53,907 nucleotides of DNA from Sphingomonas elodea ATCC 31461 (GCF_000226955.1 NZ_AGFU01000004.1:1-53907), one strand, 5' to 3'; positions 44,048 through 53,809 are shown, counted from the first letter of the stretch. Numbers and translations: made by a program. The notes: generated by a model not told the origin, from the sequence alone.

Positions 44048-44211
44048 TCAGGCGGCCTTGCGTGTAATCTGTAGCGGGGGCACCTCCTCGATCTGCATGT
44101 AGCGGTTCTGAGCTGGTATTCGTCCTTTTGCTCGGGGAGCACGGCGCCGATGACGCGGGGGATGCTCGTGTGCTCTTCCGATGTACGAACCTGGTGAAAG
44201 CGTGCTCGCAA
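44048..44211 (-). pseudogene. 3' remnant of an IS256-family transposase
   Basis: On the minus strand SIPRVIGAVLPEQKDEYQ is followed, after a one-base frameshift, by QNRYMQIEEVPPLQITRKAA and a stop at 44048. This resembles the very C-terminal end of IS256-type (Mutator) transposases (IGAVLLEQnDEYQLQnRYM pattern). No catalytic region remains. It is all that can be recognised in the 43988-44347 gap between acr3 and kdgD, and marks an old insertion at this module boundary. Confidence 0.55.
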
Positions 44212-44347
44212 GTCGCAGGGGCTCCATCATGCCACAGCGCGCATCGATCCATCGCGGCTTTAGCTTGGACCCGGCGGTGGAGAGACCCTAGGCCATCGAA
44301 TGAGACCCGTGGCGCATCGATGGCGGCACGCTCCAGGAGATGATGCA

Positions 44348-45292
44348 GTGACGACGATGCGCCCGGACGACATGGCCCGCACCCTGGGTGGCGGGCTGCT
44401 GTCCTTCCCCGTGACCCATTTCGATGCCGAAGGAGCCTTTCTCGAAGGTCCGTATCGGGCCCATTGCGCGTGGATGCTCTCGCACGAGCTGGCCGGGCTG
44501 TTCGCTGCCGGGGGTACCGGCGAGTTCTTCTCGCTCACTCCCGACGAGGTCGTCCGGGTAGTGGGCGCTGCCGTGGCGGAGGCGAACGGGCGGCTGCCGG
44601 TGATCTCCGGATGCGGCTATGGCACCGCGATCGCCGTCGAGATCGCGCGCGGCGCGGAAAAGGCCGGGGCGGACGGGCTGCTGCTGCTGCCGCCCTATCT
44701 GGTCGGATCGTCGCAGGCGGGCCTCGCCGCGCATGTCGAGGCGGTGTGCAGGGCGACCGGGCTGGGCGTGATCGTGTACAATCGCGACAACGCCGTCCTC
44801 GACGACGAGACGCTGGCGGGGCTGTGCGAACGCAACCCCAATCTGGTCGGCTTCAAGGACGGGGTAGGCGACATCGAACTGATGACCCGCATCTATGCGC
44901 GGATGGGCGACCGGCTGACCTATATCGGCGGGCTGCCCACCGCGGAGACCTTCGCCACTCCGTATCTGACCATGGGTGTCACCACCTATTCCTCGGCGAT
45001 CTTCAACTTTCTGCCGGAATGGGCGCTGCACTTCTACCGCGCTGTCCGCGCCGATGACCGGACCGAGATCCTCGCCCAGCTCCGCGCGTTCGTGATGCCC
45101 TATATCGCGCTGCGCAATCGCGGCCGCGGCTATGCGGTGTCGATCGTAAAGGCGGGGATGCGCGCGGTCGGGCGCGATGCGGGGCCGGTCCGCACGCCGC
45201 TCACCGACCTGACCGAGGGCGAGCAGGCGGAACTCGCCGCCCTGATCGCCCGCGCCAGGGACGGCGCCGGAGCGGCCGTGCCCGCCGCGTGA
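44348..45292 (+). CDS. kdgD: 5-dehydro-4-deoxyglucarate dehydratase
   Basis: The 314-residue enzyme belongs to the DapA/NanA (beta/alpha)8 class I aldolase superfamily. The Schiff-base Lys is in [14 protein letters not shown], with [13 protein letters not shown] at the phosphate-like loop and Tyr in [11 protein letters not shown]. These match KdgD, which decarboxylates and dehydrates 5-dehydro-4-deoxy-D-glucarate to 2,5-dioxopentanoate. Start: GTG 44348, 8 nt after AGGAGA; ATG 44357 is an alternative. It is followed by a LysR gene and lies close to an acid-sugar transporter gene, so it is probably part of glucarate/galactarate or oxidised uronate use. Confidence 0.92.
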   Translation: MTTMRPDDMARTLGGGLLSFPVTHFDAEGAFLEGPYRAHCAWMLSHELAGLFAAGGTGEFFSLTPDEVVRVVGAAVAEANGRLPVISGCGYGTAIAVEIARGAEKAGADGLLLLPPYLVGSSQAGLAAHVEAVCRATGLGVIVYNRDNAVLDDETLAGLCERNPNLVGFKDGVGDIELMTRIYARMGDRLTYIGGLPTAETFATPYLTMGVTTYSSAIFNFLPEWALHFYRAVRADDRTEILAQLRAFVMPYIALRNRGRGYAVSIVKAGMRAVGRDAGPVRTPLTDLTEGEQAELAALIARARDGAGAAVPAA

Positions 45293-45318
45293 CTTGCAGC
45301 CCCGGCCTGCGGTAGACG

Positions 45319-46215
45319 ATGGCCATGTTCGAGCTGAGTCAGCTACGCTGCTTCGTCGCCGCTGCCGAGGAACTCCATTTCGGCCGCGCGGCGCAGCGGC
45401 TGAACATGACCCAGTCGCCGCTCAGCCGGCAGATCCAGCTGCTGGAGCGGATCCTCGGCGTCACCCTGCTGGAGCGGACCAGCCGGCAGGTGAGCCTGAC
45501 GCCGGCCGGCCGAGTGTTCCTGATCGAGGCGCGTCGTATCGTGCGCCTGGCGGAGAGCGCGGCGCTGTCGGCGCGGCGGGTGGCGCGGGGGGACAGCGGC
45601 AAGGTGGCGATCGGCTTCACCGCGGTGTCCGGCTACGGTCTGGTGCCGCGGATCGTCGCCCAGGCCCGGGCGCGGCTGCCCAACATCGATCTGGAGCTGC
45701 GCGAGATGGTGTCCGGCGACCAGGTCGATGCGCTGCTCACCGGGCTGATCGACATCGGCTTCGTTCGGCCACCGATCGACCGGCACGAATTCGACACCCT
45801 GTGCGTCGCGCGCGAGCCGCTGGTCGTCGCCCTGCCGCCGGGCGATCCGGGGCTCGGCAAGGCGGAATTCACGCTTGCCGACTTCGATGGCGAGCCGCTG
45901 ATCATGTATTCGCGCGAAGGCGCGGGCTATTTCCACAACATGCTGGTCCGGCTGTTCGACGATGCCGGGGTGACGCCGCTCTATGTCCAGCACGTCACCC
46001 AGATCCATTCGATGCTCGGGCTGGTGCAGGCAGGGCTCGCGGCGGCAGTGGTGCCGCAATCGGCCTCCGGCCTACATCTTACCGACGTGCAGTTCCGCAC
46101 GCTGGAGACGGTGCCCGATGCGCCGGTGGAACTGCACATGGCATGGCGGCGCGACAACGCCAATCCGGCGCTGGAGCCGATGCGGCTGCTCTGCGCCCTC
46201 GCGGCCGAGACGTAA
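45319..46215 (+). CDS. LysR-type regulator
   Basis: The 298-residue protein has the N-terminal helix-turn-helix LHFGRAAQRLNMTQSPLSRQ, then a BenM/CatR-like effector domain with VAIGFTAVSGYGLVPRIV and GLVQAGLAAAVVPQSASGL. It begins 26 nt after kdgD on the same strand and is convergent with the exported-protein gene. Regulators of sugar-acid operons of this type respond to the acid or a downstream oxo-acid. Control of kdgD and the adjoining MFS operon is inferred from position. Confidence 0.88.
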   Translation: MAMFELSQLRCFVAAAEELHFGRAAQRLNMTQSPLSRQIQLLERILGVTLLERTSRQVSLTPAGRVFLIEARRIVRLAESAALSARRVARGDSGKVAIGFTAVSGYGLVPRIVAQARARLPNIDLELREMVSGDQVDALLTGLIDIGFVRPPIDRHEFDTLCVAREPLVVALPPGDPGLGKAEFTLADFDGEPLIMYSREGAGYFHNMLVRLFDDAGVTPLYVQHVTQIHSMLGLVQAGLAAAVVPQSASGLHLTDVQFRTLETVPDAPVELHMAWRRDNANPALEPMRLLCALAAET

Positions 46216-46233
46216 GGCGGCCGTGCCGGCGGA

Positions 46234-48063
46234 TCAGCGATCCCAGGGAAAGGCGAGCGTCGGCCGATCGGCGAAGCGCCGCATCGCGATGCGCAGCCGG
46301 GTGCCGCAGCCGGGCTCCAGCCGCAGCGTGAATGCCCGCGCGCCGACAGGCAGGGTGCGGCCGTCCATCGTCACGCTGTCGATCCGGTGTTCGGCATAGG
46401 CGCCGCCCTGCACCGTCACCCGGCGGGCATGGTCGCGGGCCAGGTTGACCAGCGTGACCTCCACCGCGCCGTCGTCCATCGCGTGGACCAGCGCCGCGAC
46501 ATCTTCCGGTACGCCGGCCCGTCGCCGATCGGCATCGAAATAGCGCAGCCGGCAATGAAGCGGCACGCCCCCCTGTGACGGCGAGGTCGGTGACCAGGGC
46601 GGGCGGGCGATGTGCAGTCCGCCTGTCATCAGCTGGACGAGGCTGGTCACGCTCGCCGGATTGATGTCGATCGGCCAGTCGGCGAGGCGGGTTTCGGGGG
46701 TGGTCGGATCCTTCTCGCGGGCAGCGACGCGCGCGGCGACGCGATCGAGGTCTGCCCGGAGCGCGCGGAGGGGATAGTCCGGGTTGCGCCCCTCCAGAAA
46801 GGCGAGCCAGGGATGGTCGCCGGCGGCGGCACGGTCGTCGGCGTGCTGGCGCAGATACCAGATCTCGAAGCCGTTGGTGCGATACGGGCCGGGCTTCCAG
46901 CCATACCAGCCCTCCGGGCCGAACATGGTCGGTGTATGCTCCCGCCCGTCGATGCGCTTCGCGGCTGCGTTGATGCGTGCGGTCTGGCGCCGCCACAGGT
47001 CGATATAGCCGAGATCGCCGGTGAGCAGCACGGCGTTCATGAACGCGGTGATCGCACGGGGCACGCGGTTGCGATCCTCGCGTTTGCCGGTCTGGGGCAC
47101 CACCGGCGAGAAGCCCCAGCCATAGACGCCGCCCCACCAGTCCGGTGCGGTACGGCCGTCCAGCCCCACCTTGCTCGGCAGCATGTCGCCATTGGCCCTG
47201 GCGCGGTCGACCCAGGCATCGAGATAGTCGAGCGCCCAGCGCCGGTAGCGCTCGCCCCCACCCAGCGCATAGGCGTTCAGGCCCAGCGTGGTCGCCTGCA
47301 GGTTGAGCGGGCTGTCGCACACCACGTCGGTATATTCGGCATAATGGTCCAGCGTCTGCTGATAGCTGGTCTCGCCATGCTCCATGTGGAAGCGCGCGCC
47401 GGCCTCGAACGGGTCGCCCGCCCAGTCGAGCGGGGTGGCAGGGCGAAGCATCGGCCCGAGGCTGCCGTTGAGCATCGAGCGGATCACCCGGTGTGCCGGA
47501 TCGTAGTTGTGCGCGATCGGGTCGCGTCCGGTATAGAAGTCGGCATAGCGCCGGGTCCGTGCGAGCAGCGTGCGGTCACCGGGCGTGGACATGCCGAGCA
47601 GGTTGAAGGTGGTGAGCCCTTCGGAATTGTGTTGCCAGTCCATCTGGACCGGAAACTCGCGGGCATACATGCCCTGGCGGGCAATCGGCACGTCCACCGT
47701 GCGGGCGGCGGTATATTGTCGCAGATGCCCTTCCCAGAAGCGCTGCGCCAGATCGAGGATGCGATCGGCGCCGCCCAGCGCGTGCAGCAGTGCCCAGTCG
47801 TTGGTCGCCTCCGCCGCATCGTCGGGGCCGTCGTTGGCGCCCCAGCGCGCGAAGACGCGAAGCTGGTCGCGATCGTCGACATAGCGGGCATAGAAAGCCT
47901 CGCACGCCTCCGCATTGGCGCGGAGCAGCGTGCGCTGGAGGCGGGCCCAGTCCGGGGGCGCCATCGGGCGGTCGGCGACGAGGGTCGGCGGCGCGCCGCG
48001 GGCGGTGGCGGGGAGCGTCGCGGCCGCGATGCCGGCCAGCAGGTCGCGTCGGCGGAACGTCAT
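46234..48063 (-). CDS. unrecognised Tat-exported 609-residue protein
   Basis: A twin-arginine signal (MTFRRRDLLAGIAAATLPAT, then ARG-AP) sends it folded to the periplasm. The mature part is helix-rich in its first two thirds, with aromatic motifs such as FARWGANDGPDDAAEATNDW, VQMDWQHNSEGLTTFNLLG, PDWWGGVYGWGFSP and GPEGWYGWKPGPYRTNGF. The last ~110 residues look like a beta-sandwich. This helical-toroid plus beta-domain plan recalls polysaccharide lyases and some glycosidases, but I recognise no named family. The gene overlaps the MFS transporter's stop by ATGA and lies near kdgD, suggesting it produces an unsaturated or acidic sugar that the transporter takes in. Confidence 0.75.
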   Translation of the reverse strand: MTFRRRDLLAGIAAATLPATARGAPPTLVADRPMAPPDWARLQRTLLRANAEACEAFYARYVDDRDQLRVFARWGANDGPDDAAEATNDWALLHALGGADRILDLAQRFWEGHLRQYTAARTVDVPIARQGMYAREFPVQMDWQHNSEGLTTFNLLGMSTPGDRTLLARTRRYADFYTGRDPIAHNYDPAHRVIRSMLNGSLGPMLRPATPLDWAGDPFEAGARFHMEHGETSYQQTLDHYAEYTDVVCDSPLNLQATTLGLNAYALGGGERYRRWALDYLDAWVDRARANGDMLPSKVGLDGRTAPDWWGGVYGWGFSPVVPQTGKREDRNRVPRAITAFMNAVLLTGDLGYIDLWRRQTARINAAAKRIDGREHTPTMFGPEGWYGWKPGPYRTNGFEIWYLRQHADDRAAAGDHPWLAFLEGRNPDYPLRALRADLDRVAARVAAREKDPTTPETRLADWPIDINPASVTSLVQLMTGGLHIARPPWSPTSPSQGGVPLHCRLRYFDADRRRAGVPEDVAALVHAMDDGAVEVTLVNLARDHARRVTVQGGAYAEHRIDSVTMDGRTLPVGARAFTLRLEPGCGTRLRIAMRRFADRPTLAFPWDR

Positions 48064-49418
48064 TCGGGCAGCTCCATCCGCCGGATCGGGCCGACGAGGA
48101 CGAGGAAGGCGAAGATCGTCAGCAGGCAGTGTGCGCCGACGAAGACGAGGGCGAGATCGAAGGACCCGGTCGTGCCCACGATATAGCCGACCGCGATCGG
48201 GGTGACGATGCCGGCGATGTTGCCGAACATGTTGAACACGCCGCCCGAAAGCCCGGCCAGCCGCCGTGGCGCGACATCGGCCATGATCGCCCAGCCGAGC
48301 GAGGCGATGCCCTTTCCGAAGAAGGCGATCGACATCAGCGTGATCACCAGCCCCTCGCCGGGCGCCCAGACGCAGCCGATGATCAGCGAAGCGAGCAGCA
48401 TGCCCAGGACGAGCGGTATCTTGCGGGCCCGATCGAGCGAGCCGGTGCGCTTGAGGATACGATCCGAGAGGAATCCCCCGGCGAGCCCGCCGGCGAAGCC
48501 GAACAGGGCAGGGGCCGCCGCGGCGAACCCCGCCTCCAGGACGTTCAGCCCGCGCTCCTTGATCAGGTAGATCGGGAACCAGGTGACGAAGAAATAGGTC
48601 AGCACGTTGATGCAGTACTGGCCGAGATAGATGCCCAGCATCATCCGGTTGGCGATCAGCCGGCCGACATTGCGCCAGGCGAAGGCCTGGGCGGCTGTCG
48701 CGCCGCCCTCTTCCAGATGGATCAACCCGCCGCCGGCTTCGATATAGGCGCGCTCGGCAGCGTTGACGCGGCGATGGTGCGCCGGGCTGTGGATGAAGCG
48801 GACGAACACCAGCGTGGCGAGCACGCCCAGTCCGCCCATCGCCCAGAAGATCGAACGCCAGCCGAACTGATGGGCCAGCCAGCCCATCAGCGGCGCGAAG
48901 GCGACCAGCGAGAAGTATTGCGCCGAGTTGAAGATCGCGGCCGCCGTGCCGCGTTCGGCGGCGGGGAACCACGCCGCGACCAGCCGCGCGTTGCCGGGGA
49001 AAGAGGGTGCCTCGGCCAGGCCCACCAGGAAGCGCAGGGCGAAGAGCATCGCCACTACCGAGATCCCGGCGATCCAGCCGGCGAAGCCTTGGGTGGCGGT
49101 GAACAGCGACCAGAGCAGGATCGCCGCCGCATAGACGCGCTTGGTCCCGAAGCGATCGAGCAGCACGCCCCCGGGGATCTGCGCCAGCACATAGGCCCAG
49201 GCGAAGGCGGAGAGGATGAAGCCGGTCTGGACGGGGCTCAGCGCCAGCTCCCGCGCCGCGGCGCTGCCGGCGATCGAGAAGGTGGCGCGATCGGCATAGT
49301 TTACCGAGGTGATCAGGAAGATCAGCGCGATGATCGCGTAGCGCACGCGGGTCGGCCGGACGGGCAGCTCGTTCAAATCCTCTCTCCCAGCCGCGCCGCC
49401 TGCAGGGGGCGGTCTCAT
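48060..49418 (-). CDS. MFS transporter, anion:cation symporter type (GudP/ExuT-like)
   Basis: The ~452-residue protein has 12 helices. The first segment is YAIIALIFLITSVNYADRAT, followed by the ACS-family motif QIPGGVLLDRFGTKRVY and RFLVGLAEAPSFPGNARLVA. These are the marks of hexuronate, glucarate and galactonate permeases, which import sugar acids with H+. Start: ATG 49418 has GGAGG upstream; TTG 49376 (MNELPVRPTRVRY) with GAGAGG close by is shorter and equally like the family, so the N terminus is uncertain. It is the first gene of a two-gene operon and divergent from a glycan-type TonB receptor. Confidence 0.9.
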   Translation of the reverse strand: MRPPPAGGAAGREDLNELPVRPTRVRYAIIALIFLITSVNYADRATFSIAGSAAARELALSPVQTGFILSAFAWAYVLAQIPGGVLLDRFGTKRVYAAAILLWSLFTATQGFAGWIAGISVVAMLFALRFLVGLAEAPSFPGNARLVAAWFPAAERGTAAAIFNSAQYFSLVAFAPLMGWLAHQFGWRSIFWAMGGLGVLATLVFVRFIHSPAHHRRVNAAERAYIEAGGGLIHLEEGGATAAQAFAWRNVGRLIANRMMLGIYLGQYCINVLTYFFVTWFPIYLIKERGLNVLEAGFAAAAPALFGFAGGLAGGFLSDRILKRTGSLDRARKIPLVLGMLLASLIIGCVWAPGEGLVITLMSIAFFGKGIASLGWAIMADVAPRRLAGLSGGVFNMFGNIAGIVTPIAVGYIVGTTGSFDLALVFVGAHCLLTIFAFLVLVGPIRRMELPE

Positions 49419-49602
49419 CCCGCCTCCCTAGTCGCCGCGCCGCAACCGGTCCAAGCCAAAAGCCGGGATGATCCAGCCAAAGACTGGCTCGATCGGCGCG
49501 TCCGGCGCCGCTTCGCCGAAGATCGGTGCAAGGCCTGCATTGATCCATGTCCGATTGAGGTTGGTCATTGCCGGCGCGGCGAGGCTACCCACGGCCTGCA
49601 GA

Positions 49603-49623
49603 CCCGGCTCGAACGAAGCCGGG
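49603..49623. promoter_or_regulatory. hairpin CCCGGCT-N7-AGCCGGG in the receptor leader
   Basis: Arms at 49603-49609 and 49617-49623 give a perfect 7-bp stem 23 nt before the receptor's ATG. It lies in the 228-bp divergent promoter region between the MFS and receptor genes. It could be an operator or a leader stem; no T-run follows. Confidence 0.4.
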
Positions 49624-49646
49624 CTCCCGAGAGAGGCTGGAGGCAC

Positions 49647-52442
49647 ATGTCGCATATCCGAACCCTGAAGAGCGTCTTCGTCGCGTCGAGCGCGGCGGCG
49701 GCACTGGTCGCGTCCTCGGCCCTCGCGCAGGTCCAGCCCGCACCCGTCGCGCCGCCATCCGCGCCGGACGAGAGCGAAGGGGCAGAAATCATCGTCCAGG
49801 GTTTTCGGGCCAGTCTGAGCAGCGCGATCACCATCAAGCGCAACGAGACCGCGACGATCGACGTCATCAAGGCCGAGGACATCGCCGAATTCCCCGATCT
49901 GAATCTGGCGGAATCGCTCCAGCGCATTCCCGGGGTGTCGATCAGCCGCGTCAACGGCGAAGGCCGCAACATCTCGGTGCGCGGGCTGGGGCCCGAATAT
50001 AGCCGGGTGCGCATCAACGGCATGGAGGCGATCGGCACCACCGGCGGCACCGACAATTCGGGCGGTGTCAATCGCGGCCGGGGCTTCGACTTCAACATCT
50101 TCTCGTCGGACCTGTTCAACAGTATCGCGGTGCGCAAGACCGCGACCGCCGATGTCGAGGAAGGCTCGCTGGGCGGTACGGTCGACCTGCAGAGCGCCCG
50201 CCCGTTCGACTACAAGAAGAACACCGCGGTGGTGGCAGCGGCGGCGAGCTACAACGATCTTGCCCGCAAGACCAAGCCGCGCGTCTCCGGGCTGGTCACC
50301 GCGACGACGCCGGACGGCCGGTTCGGTGCGCTGCTGTCGGTCGCCTATGAGGAACGCCGCCTGATCGAGGAGGGCGCGAACATCACCCGCTGGACCTATG
50401 GCGGCTTCAACGGCGGCTTTCATCCGGCGTCGACGATCGCGGGCAAGACGATCGCCCAGATCAACGATGCCAGTCCCGCCACGGCGCTGTTTCATCCGCG
50501 CATCCCCGGCTTGGTGAGCTACGACATCCAGCAGAAGCGCCTGGGCGCCGCGCTGGCGCTGCAGTTCCAGCCCACGGAGCGGACCCTGATTTCCGTCGAC
50601 GGGCTCTACTCGCGGCTCGACGGCACCCGGACCGAAGCGCAGTTCCAGGCGCTCAGCTTCAGCCGGTCGGGAAGCGGCAAGCCGCAGACGATCATCCGAT
50701 CGGGTACCGTGGATGCCGACAACAACATCGTCAGCGGCACCTTCGACGCGGTCGATCTGCGGACCCAGTCGCGCTACGATGCGCTGAAGACCGATTTCTA
50801 CCAAGTCACCGCCACGCTGGAGCAGAAGATCGGCGACCGGCTGAAGATCGGCGGCGTCGTCGGCACGTCCAGTTCGGCGTTCCGCAACCCCGTGCAGACC
50901 ACGGTGACGATCGATGCGGCGAACACCAACGGCTTCTACTATGATTTCGCGACGCGGTTTCCCACCATCCGGCCCGGCGTCGACCTGACCAACCCGGCTA
51001 CCTTCTCCTTCACCAACGGCACCTCCGAAGTGCGGATCCGCCCGCAGACCGTCGACAACGGCTTCACCACCGCCAAGGCCTATGCCGAGTGGACGGTCAG
51101 CACGCTGGTCAAGCTGAAGGTGGGCGTCGACTGGCGCAAGTTCACCTACGATTCGACCGAGCAGCGCCGACTGCAGGGCGAGACGGTGGTGACGACGCTG
51201 ACCGCCGCGCAGCTGGCACCACTGACGACCCGCTTCACCGACTTCGGGCGCGGGCTCGGCATGCCGTCCGGCACCCCCACCGCTTGGCTGGTGCCCGATC
51301 TCGCGGCGTTCCAGAGCGCACTCAACACCGCGGGCAACCCCCTCTACGCCACCGGCGGCGTGCAGAACGCGACCGCGCGAGGCTCGTTCGTCACGGTCGA
51401 GGAAAAGGATCTGGGCCTATGGGGTATGGCTGCGTTCGATCTGGCCGATGCTGGTGTACCACTGCGCGGTGACATCGGTCTCCGGTACGTGAAGACCGAC
51501 CAGTTTTCGACCGGCTATGCCGGGCAGGGCACGACCGTGAACCTGGTGGGCGCGGCGCGGGCCTATCACCGCTGGCTGCCCTCCGCCAATTTGGTGTTCG
51601 ACGTGACCCCGACGCTGCTCGTCCGCCTGGCCGCAGCCAGGACGATCGCGCGCGCGGGGATCAGCGCGCTCACCCCGGGCGGCAACCTCAACGTCTCGGG
51701 GGGCAACCGTAGCTTCAGCTCGGGCAATCCGGACCTGCGGCCGACGGAATCGACCAACCTCGATGCGTCGATCGAATGGTATCCGTCGCAGGGCGCGCTC
51801 TATGCCGCTTCCGTGTTCCAGAAGGACATCGGCACCTTCGCGCAGACACTGAGCACGGGCATTCCCTATACCAGCCTCGGCCTGCCGGAGTCGCTGCTGA
51901 CCGGCACGGGGGCCAGCACGTCGGACATCTTCATCGTCAGCCAGCCGGTCAATTCGAAAGGGGGGCTGCTGCGCGGCTTCGAGGTCAACGTCCAGCAGCC
52001 GCTTTCCTTCCTGCCCGGCTTCCTGTCGAATCTGGGCATTCTCGCCAACTACACCTTCGTCACCTCGGACATCGAATATCTGCTGGCGGCCAATGGCGCG
52101 GCAACGGTCAAGGCGCCGCTGCTCGGCCTGTCGCGGAACGCCGCCAACGCGACGCTGTACTACGAGACGAAGAAGTTCTCGATCCGCGGCTCGGTCGCCT
52201 ACCGCTCACGGTATCTCACCGCCGTGCCGGGGACGGAAGGCAACGCGTATAACGGCACCAACGGGACGACCAATGTCGATGCGCAGCTTTCGTACAACGT
52301 CACCGACGCGCTCAAGATCAGCCTCGAGATGATCAACCTGACCGACACGAAGAACGACCAGTTCGTCGACGAGACCAACCGGCTGAACGTTCTCACCCAT
52401 AGCGGGCGGCAATTCGTGCTCGGCGCGCGGCTGGCGTTCTGA
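49647..52442 (+). CDS. TonB-dependent receptor, glycan-uptake class
   Basis: The 931-residue receptor has a signal peptide ending SSALAQ, a TonB box AEIIVQGFRASL, and the plug signature IDVIKAEDIAEFPDLNLAES, then LQRIPGVSISRVNGEGRNI and GLGPEYSRVRINGME. These are typical of oligosaccharide-importing receptors in sphingomonads and caulobacters. The barrel ends in the aromatic GARLAF. ATG 49647 has GGAGG (49639-49643) at good distance; the frame upstream is antisense to the MFS operon. It is divergent from the MFS/exported-protein pair, so it is probably the outer-membrane gate for the same acidic glycan. Confidence 0.94.
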   Translation: MSHIRTLKSVFVASSAAAALVASSALAQVQPAPVAPPSAPDESEGAEIIVQGFRASLSSAITIKRNETATIDVIKAEDIAEFPDLNLAESLQRIPGVSISRVNGEGRNISVRGLGPEYSRVRINGMEAIGTTGGTDNSGGVNRGRGFDFNIFSSDLFNSIAVRKTATADVEEGSLGGTVDLQSARPFDYKKNTAVVAAAASYNDLARKTKPRVSGLVTATTPDGRFGALLSVAYEERRLIEEGANITRWTYGGFNGGFHPASTIAGKTIAQINDASPATALFHPRIPGLVSYDIQQKRLGAALALQFQPTERTLISVDGLYSRLDGTRTEAQFQALSFSRSGSGKPQTIIRSGTVDADNNIVSGTFDAVDLRTQSRYDALKTDFYQVTATLEQKIGDRLKIGGVVGTSSSAFRNPVQTTVTIDAANTNGFYYDFATRFPTIRPGVDLTNPATFSFTNGTSEVRIRPQTVDNGFTTAKAYAEWTVSTLVKLKVGVDWRKFTYDSTEQRRLQGETVVTTLTAAQLAPLTTRFTDFGRGLGMPSGTPTAWLVPDLAAFQSALNTAGNPLYATGGVQNATARGSFVTVEEKDLGLWGMAAFDLADAGVPLRGDIGLRYVKTDQFSTGYAGQGTTVNLVGAARAYHRWLPSANLVFDVTPTLLVRLAAARTIARAGISALTPGGNLNVSGGNRSFSSGNPDLRPTESTNLDASIEWYPSQGALYAASVFQKDIGTFAQTLSTGIPYTSLGLPESLLTGTGASTSDIFIVSQPVNSKGGLLRGFEVNVQQPLSFLPGFLSNLGILANYTFVTSDIEYLLAANGAATVKAPLLGLSRNAANATLYYETKKFSIRGSVAYRSRYLTAVPGTEGNAYNGTNGTTNVDAQLSYNVTDALKISLEMINLTDTKNDQFVDETNRLNVLTHSGRQFVLGARLAF

Positions 52443-52484
52443 CACATCGGCCGGGCGAGGCGGGTCGGCCGCCCGTCCTCCGCC

Positions 52485-53123
52485 TCAGCCGCGCCCCCGG
52501 CGCAGAACCAGGAACCCGCCGACCCCCATGCTGCCGGCGGCGAGCGCGGGGGCACCATAGGGCGGGGCGCTGTGCAGGTGCGGCGCCCGTGCCGGCGCTT
52601 CGTTCTGGCTGGTACCCACCGGGATGAAGCCTTCCCGCGTCAGCTCGATCATGCCGAGGTCGAGCCCCATGCTCTTGGCGCCCTTTCGTACGGCGGCACC
52701 GACCTCGCGCAGCCGCACGGGATCGTGCTTGGCCTGCTCCACGGCTCCGTCGATCAGCGCGGTCTGCACCCAGAGCGCCTCGGCAAGCTCCTGCTTCTGG
52801 GCGTCCGTCGCGCGCGTCAGTTCGCCGGCGGCGGTGACGGCGCTCTCCGCCTGTGCGCGAACGGCGGACAGGACCGTGCGATCCGGCGTGTCGTTGTTGC
52901 CGCGCGAGGCCTGCCAGGCGGTGATCCACCAAAGGGCATAGGCATCGGCGACATTGTCGATGCGCAGCCCCTGCGGCGCCACCAGTGCGGCGATCTTTTC
53001 GATGAAGTCGCCTTCCGCGAACAGCTTCTGCAGATCGGCCGCGCCGCGGGGATCGCCGGCGCGCCCCGGTCTCTCCGCGGCGTTCGCGATCCACCAGCGC
53101 GAGGGCTCCCAAGATCGTCTTCA
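52485..53123 (-). pseudogene. DUF6683-like protein without an intact N terminus
   Basis: In one frame the minus strand gives WEPSRWWIANAAERPGRAGD, then RGAADLQKLFAEGDFIEKIA, LRIDNVADAYALWWITAWQA, GNNDTPDRTVLSAVRAQAES and a long helical part. It ends in a GSMGVGGFLVLRRGRG tail. The central part resembles DUF6683, a family of exported proteins of unknown role. The stop immediately upstream (TGA at ~53123) leaves no start or signal peptide in this frame; a short signal-like start (MKTILGALALVD) exists but in a different frame. The first part of the gene therefore seems deleted or frameshifted, unless translation starts at an internal GTG (52985). Confidence 0.55.
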
Positions 53124-53197
53124 TGCTGCGCTCTTCTCCAAAAACGCGAAAAGGGGGAAGCGGCGTACCGCTCCCCCACCATCTTCGCAGAGAGTTC

Positions 53198-53686
53198 CTA
53201 TTGCTTGCGGGCCATGGAATTGAGGCCTTCGCCGATCGTCTTGATGACCGTGCTGGTCGTGCTCATCAGATAGCCGAATTCCTGGCCGGCAACGGTCAGG
53301 TCGGTGCTGGTCTTGGGCGAACGGTTCTTGCCCTGCTTGTCCAGCGACCGCGACAGGCTGTCCATGTCGGAGATCTTCTGGTCCATCGCGGCCGCCAGCG
53401 CATTGCGCATCAGGCTCAGCACTACGGCGATCTTGGTGAAGCTGGTCTCCATCACCGCGAAGAACGAGGCGAGCGCGATCAGGACGACGGTTACCAGCGG
53501 TGGACTGGGCGAGGTACATGCCTCCGCCTCCACCGTCTGCTGGACCGTACCCTCGGCGAGATCGACAGCACCGCGATCTGGCCCCGCCGGGCCGCCGAAG
53601 GACAGCAGCGCAATGCGCGCCCACACCCAGAAGGCTTCCCGGAGCGTGACGGCCTTGGGCCTGGCGTTCGCTGCGAATCTGCCCAT
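53198..53686 (-). pseudogene. chimeric ORF: chromate transporter N terminus joined to type III secretion-like pieces
   Basis: The open frame starts with TLREAFWVWARIALLSFGGP, the N terminus of ChrA-type chromate transporters, but leaves that family after about 35 residues. A middle part, VTVVLIALASFFAVMETSFT then KIAVVLSLMRNAL, resembles the first helices of SctR/FliP-type export proteins (TSFTKIxVVLSLLRNALG). The end, QEFGYLMSTTSTVIKTIGEG with LNSMARKQ, resembles small secretion rod or needle subunits. No family is complete, so I read it as a product of successive deletions. The secretion assignments rest on short motifs and are tentative. Confidence 0.5.
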
Positions 53687-53809
53687 GTGTCTCTCGCCGT
53701 ACCGCTATGTTCTACGCGATCTCCGGCGGAGCCGTCCTGTCTCCGAGCAGGATCGCGCCATCTTTCCCCGGCGTGTCAACGCCGCCGGGCCCCGGATGCG
53801 CGTCGCCGG

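Noticed and set aside
47790-49646. Extension of the right-hand TonB receptor frame upstream to 47790
   Set aside because: It is antisense to the MFS and exported-protein genes. ATG 49647 with GGAGG begins a signal peptide.
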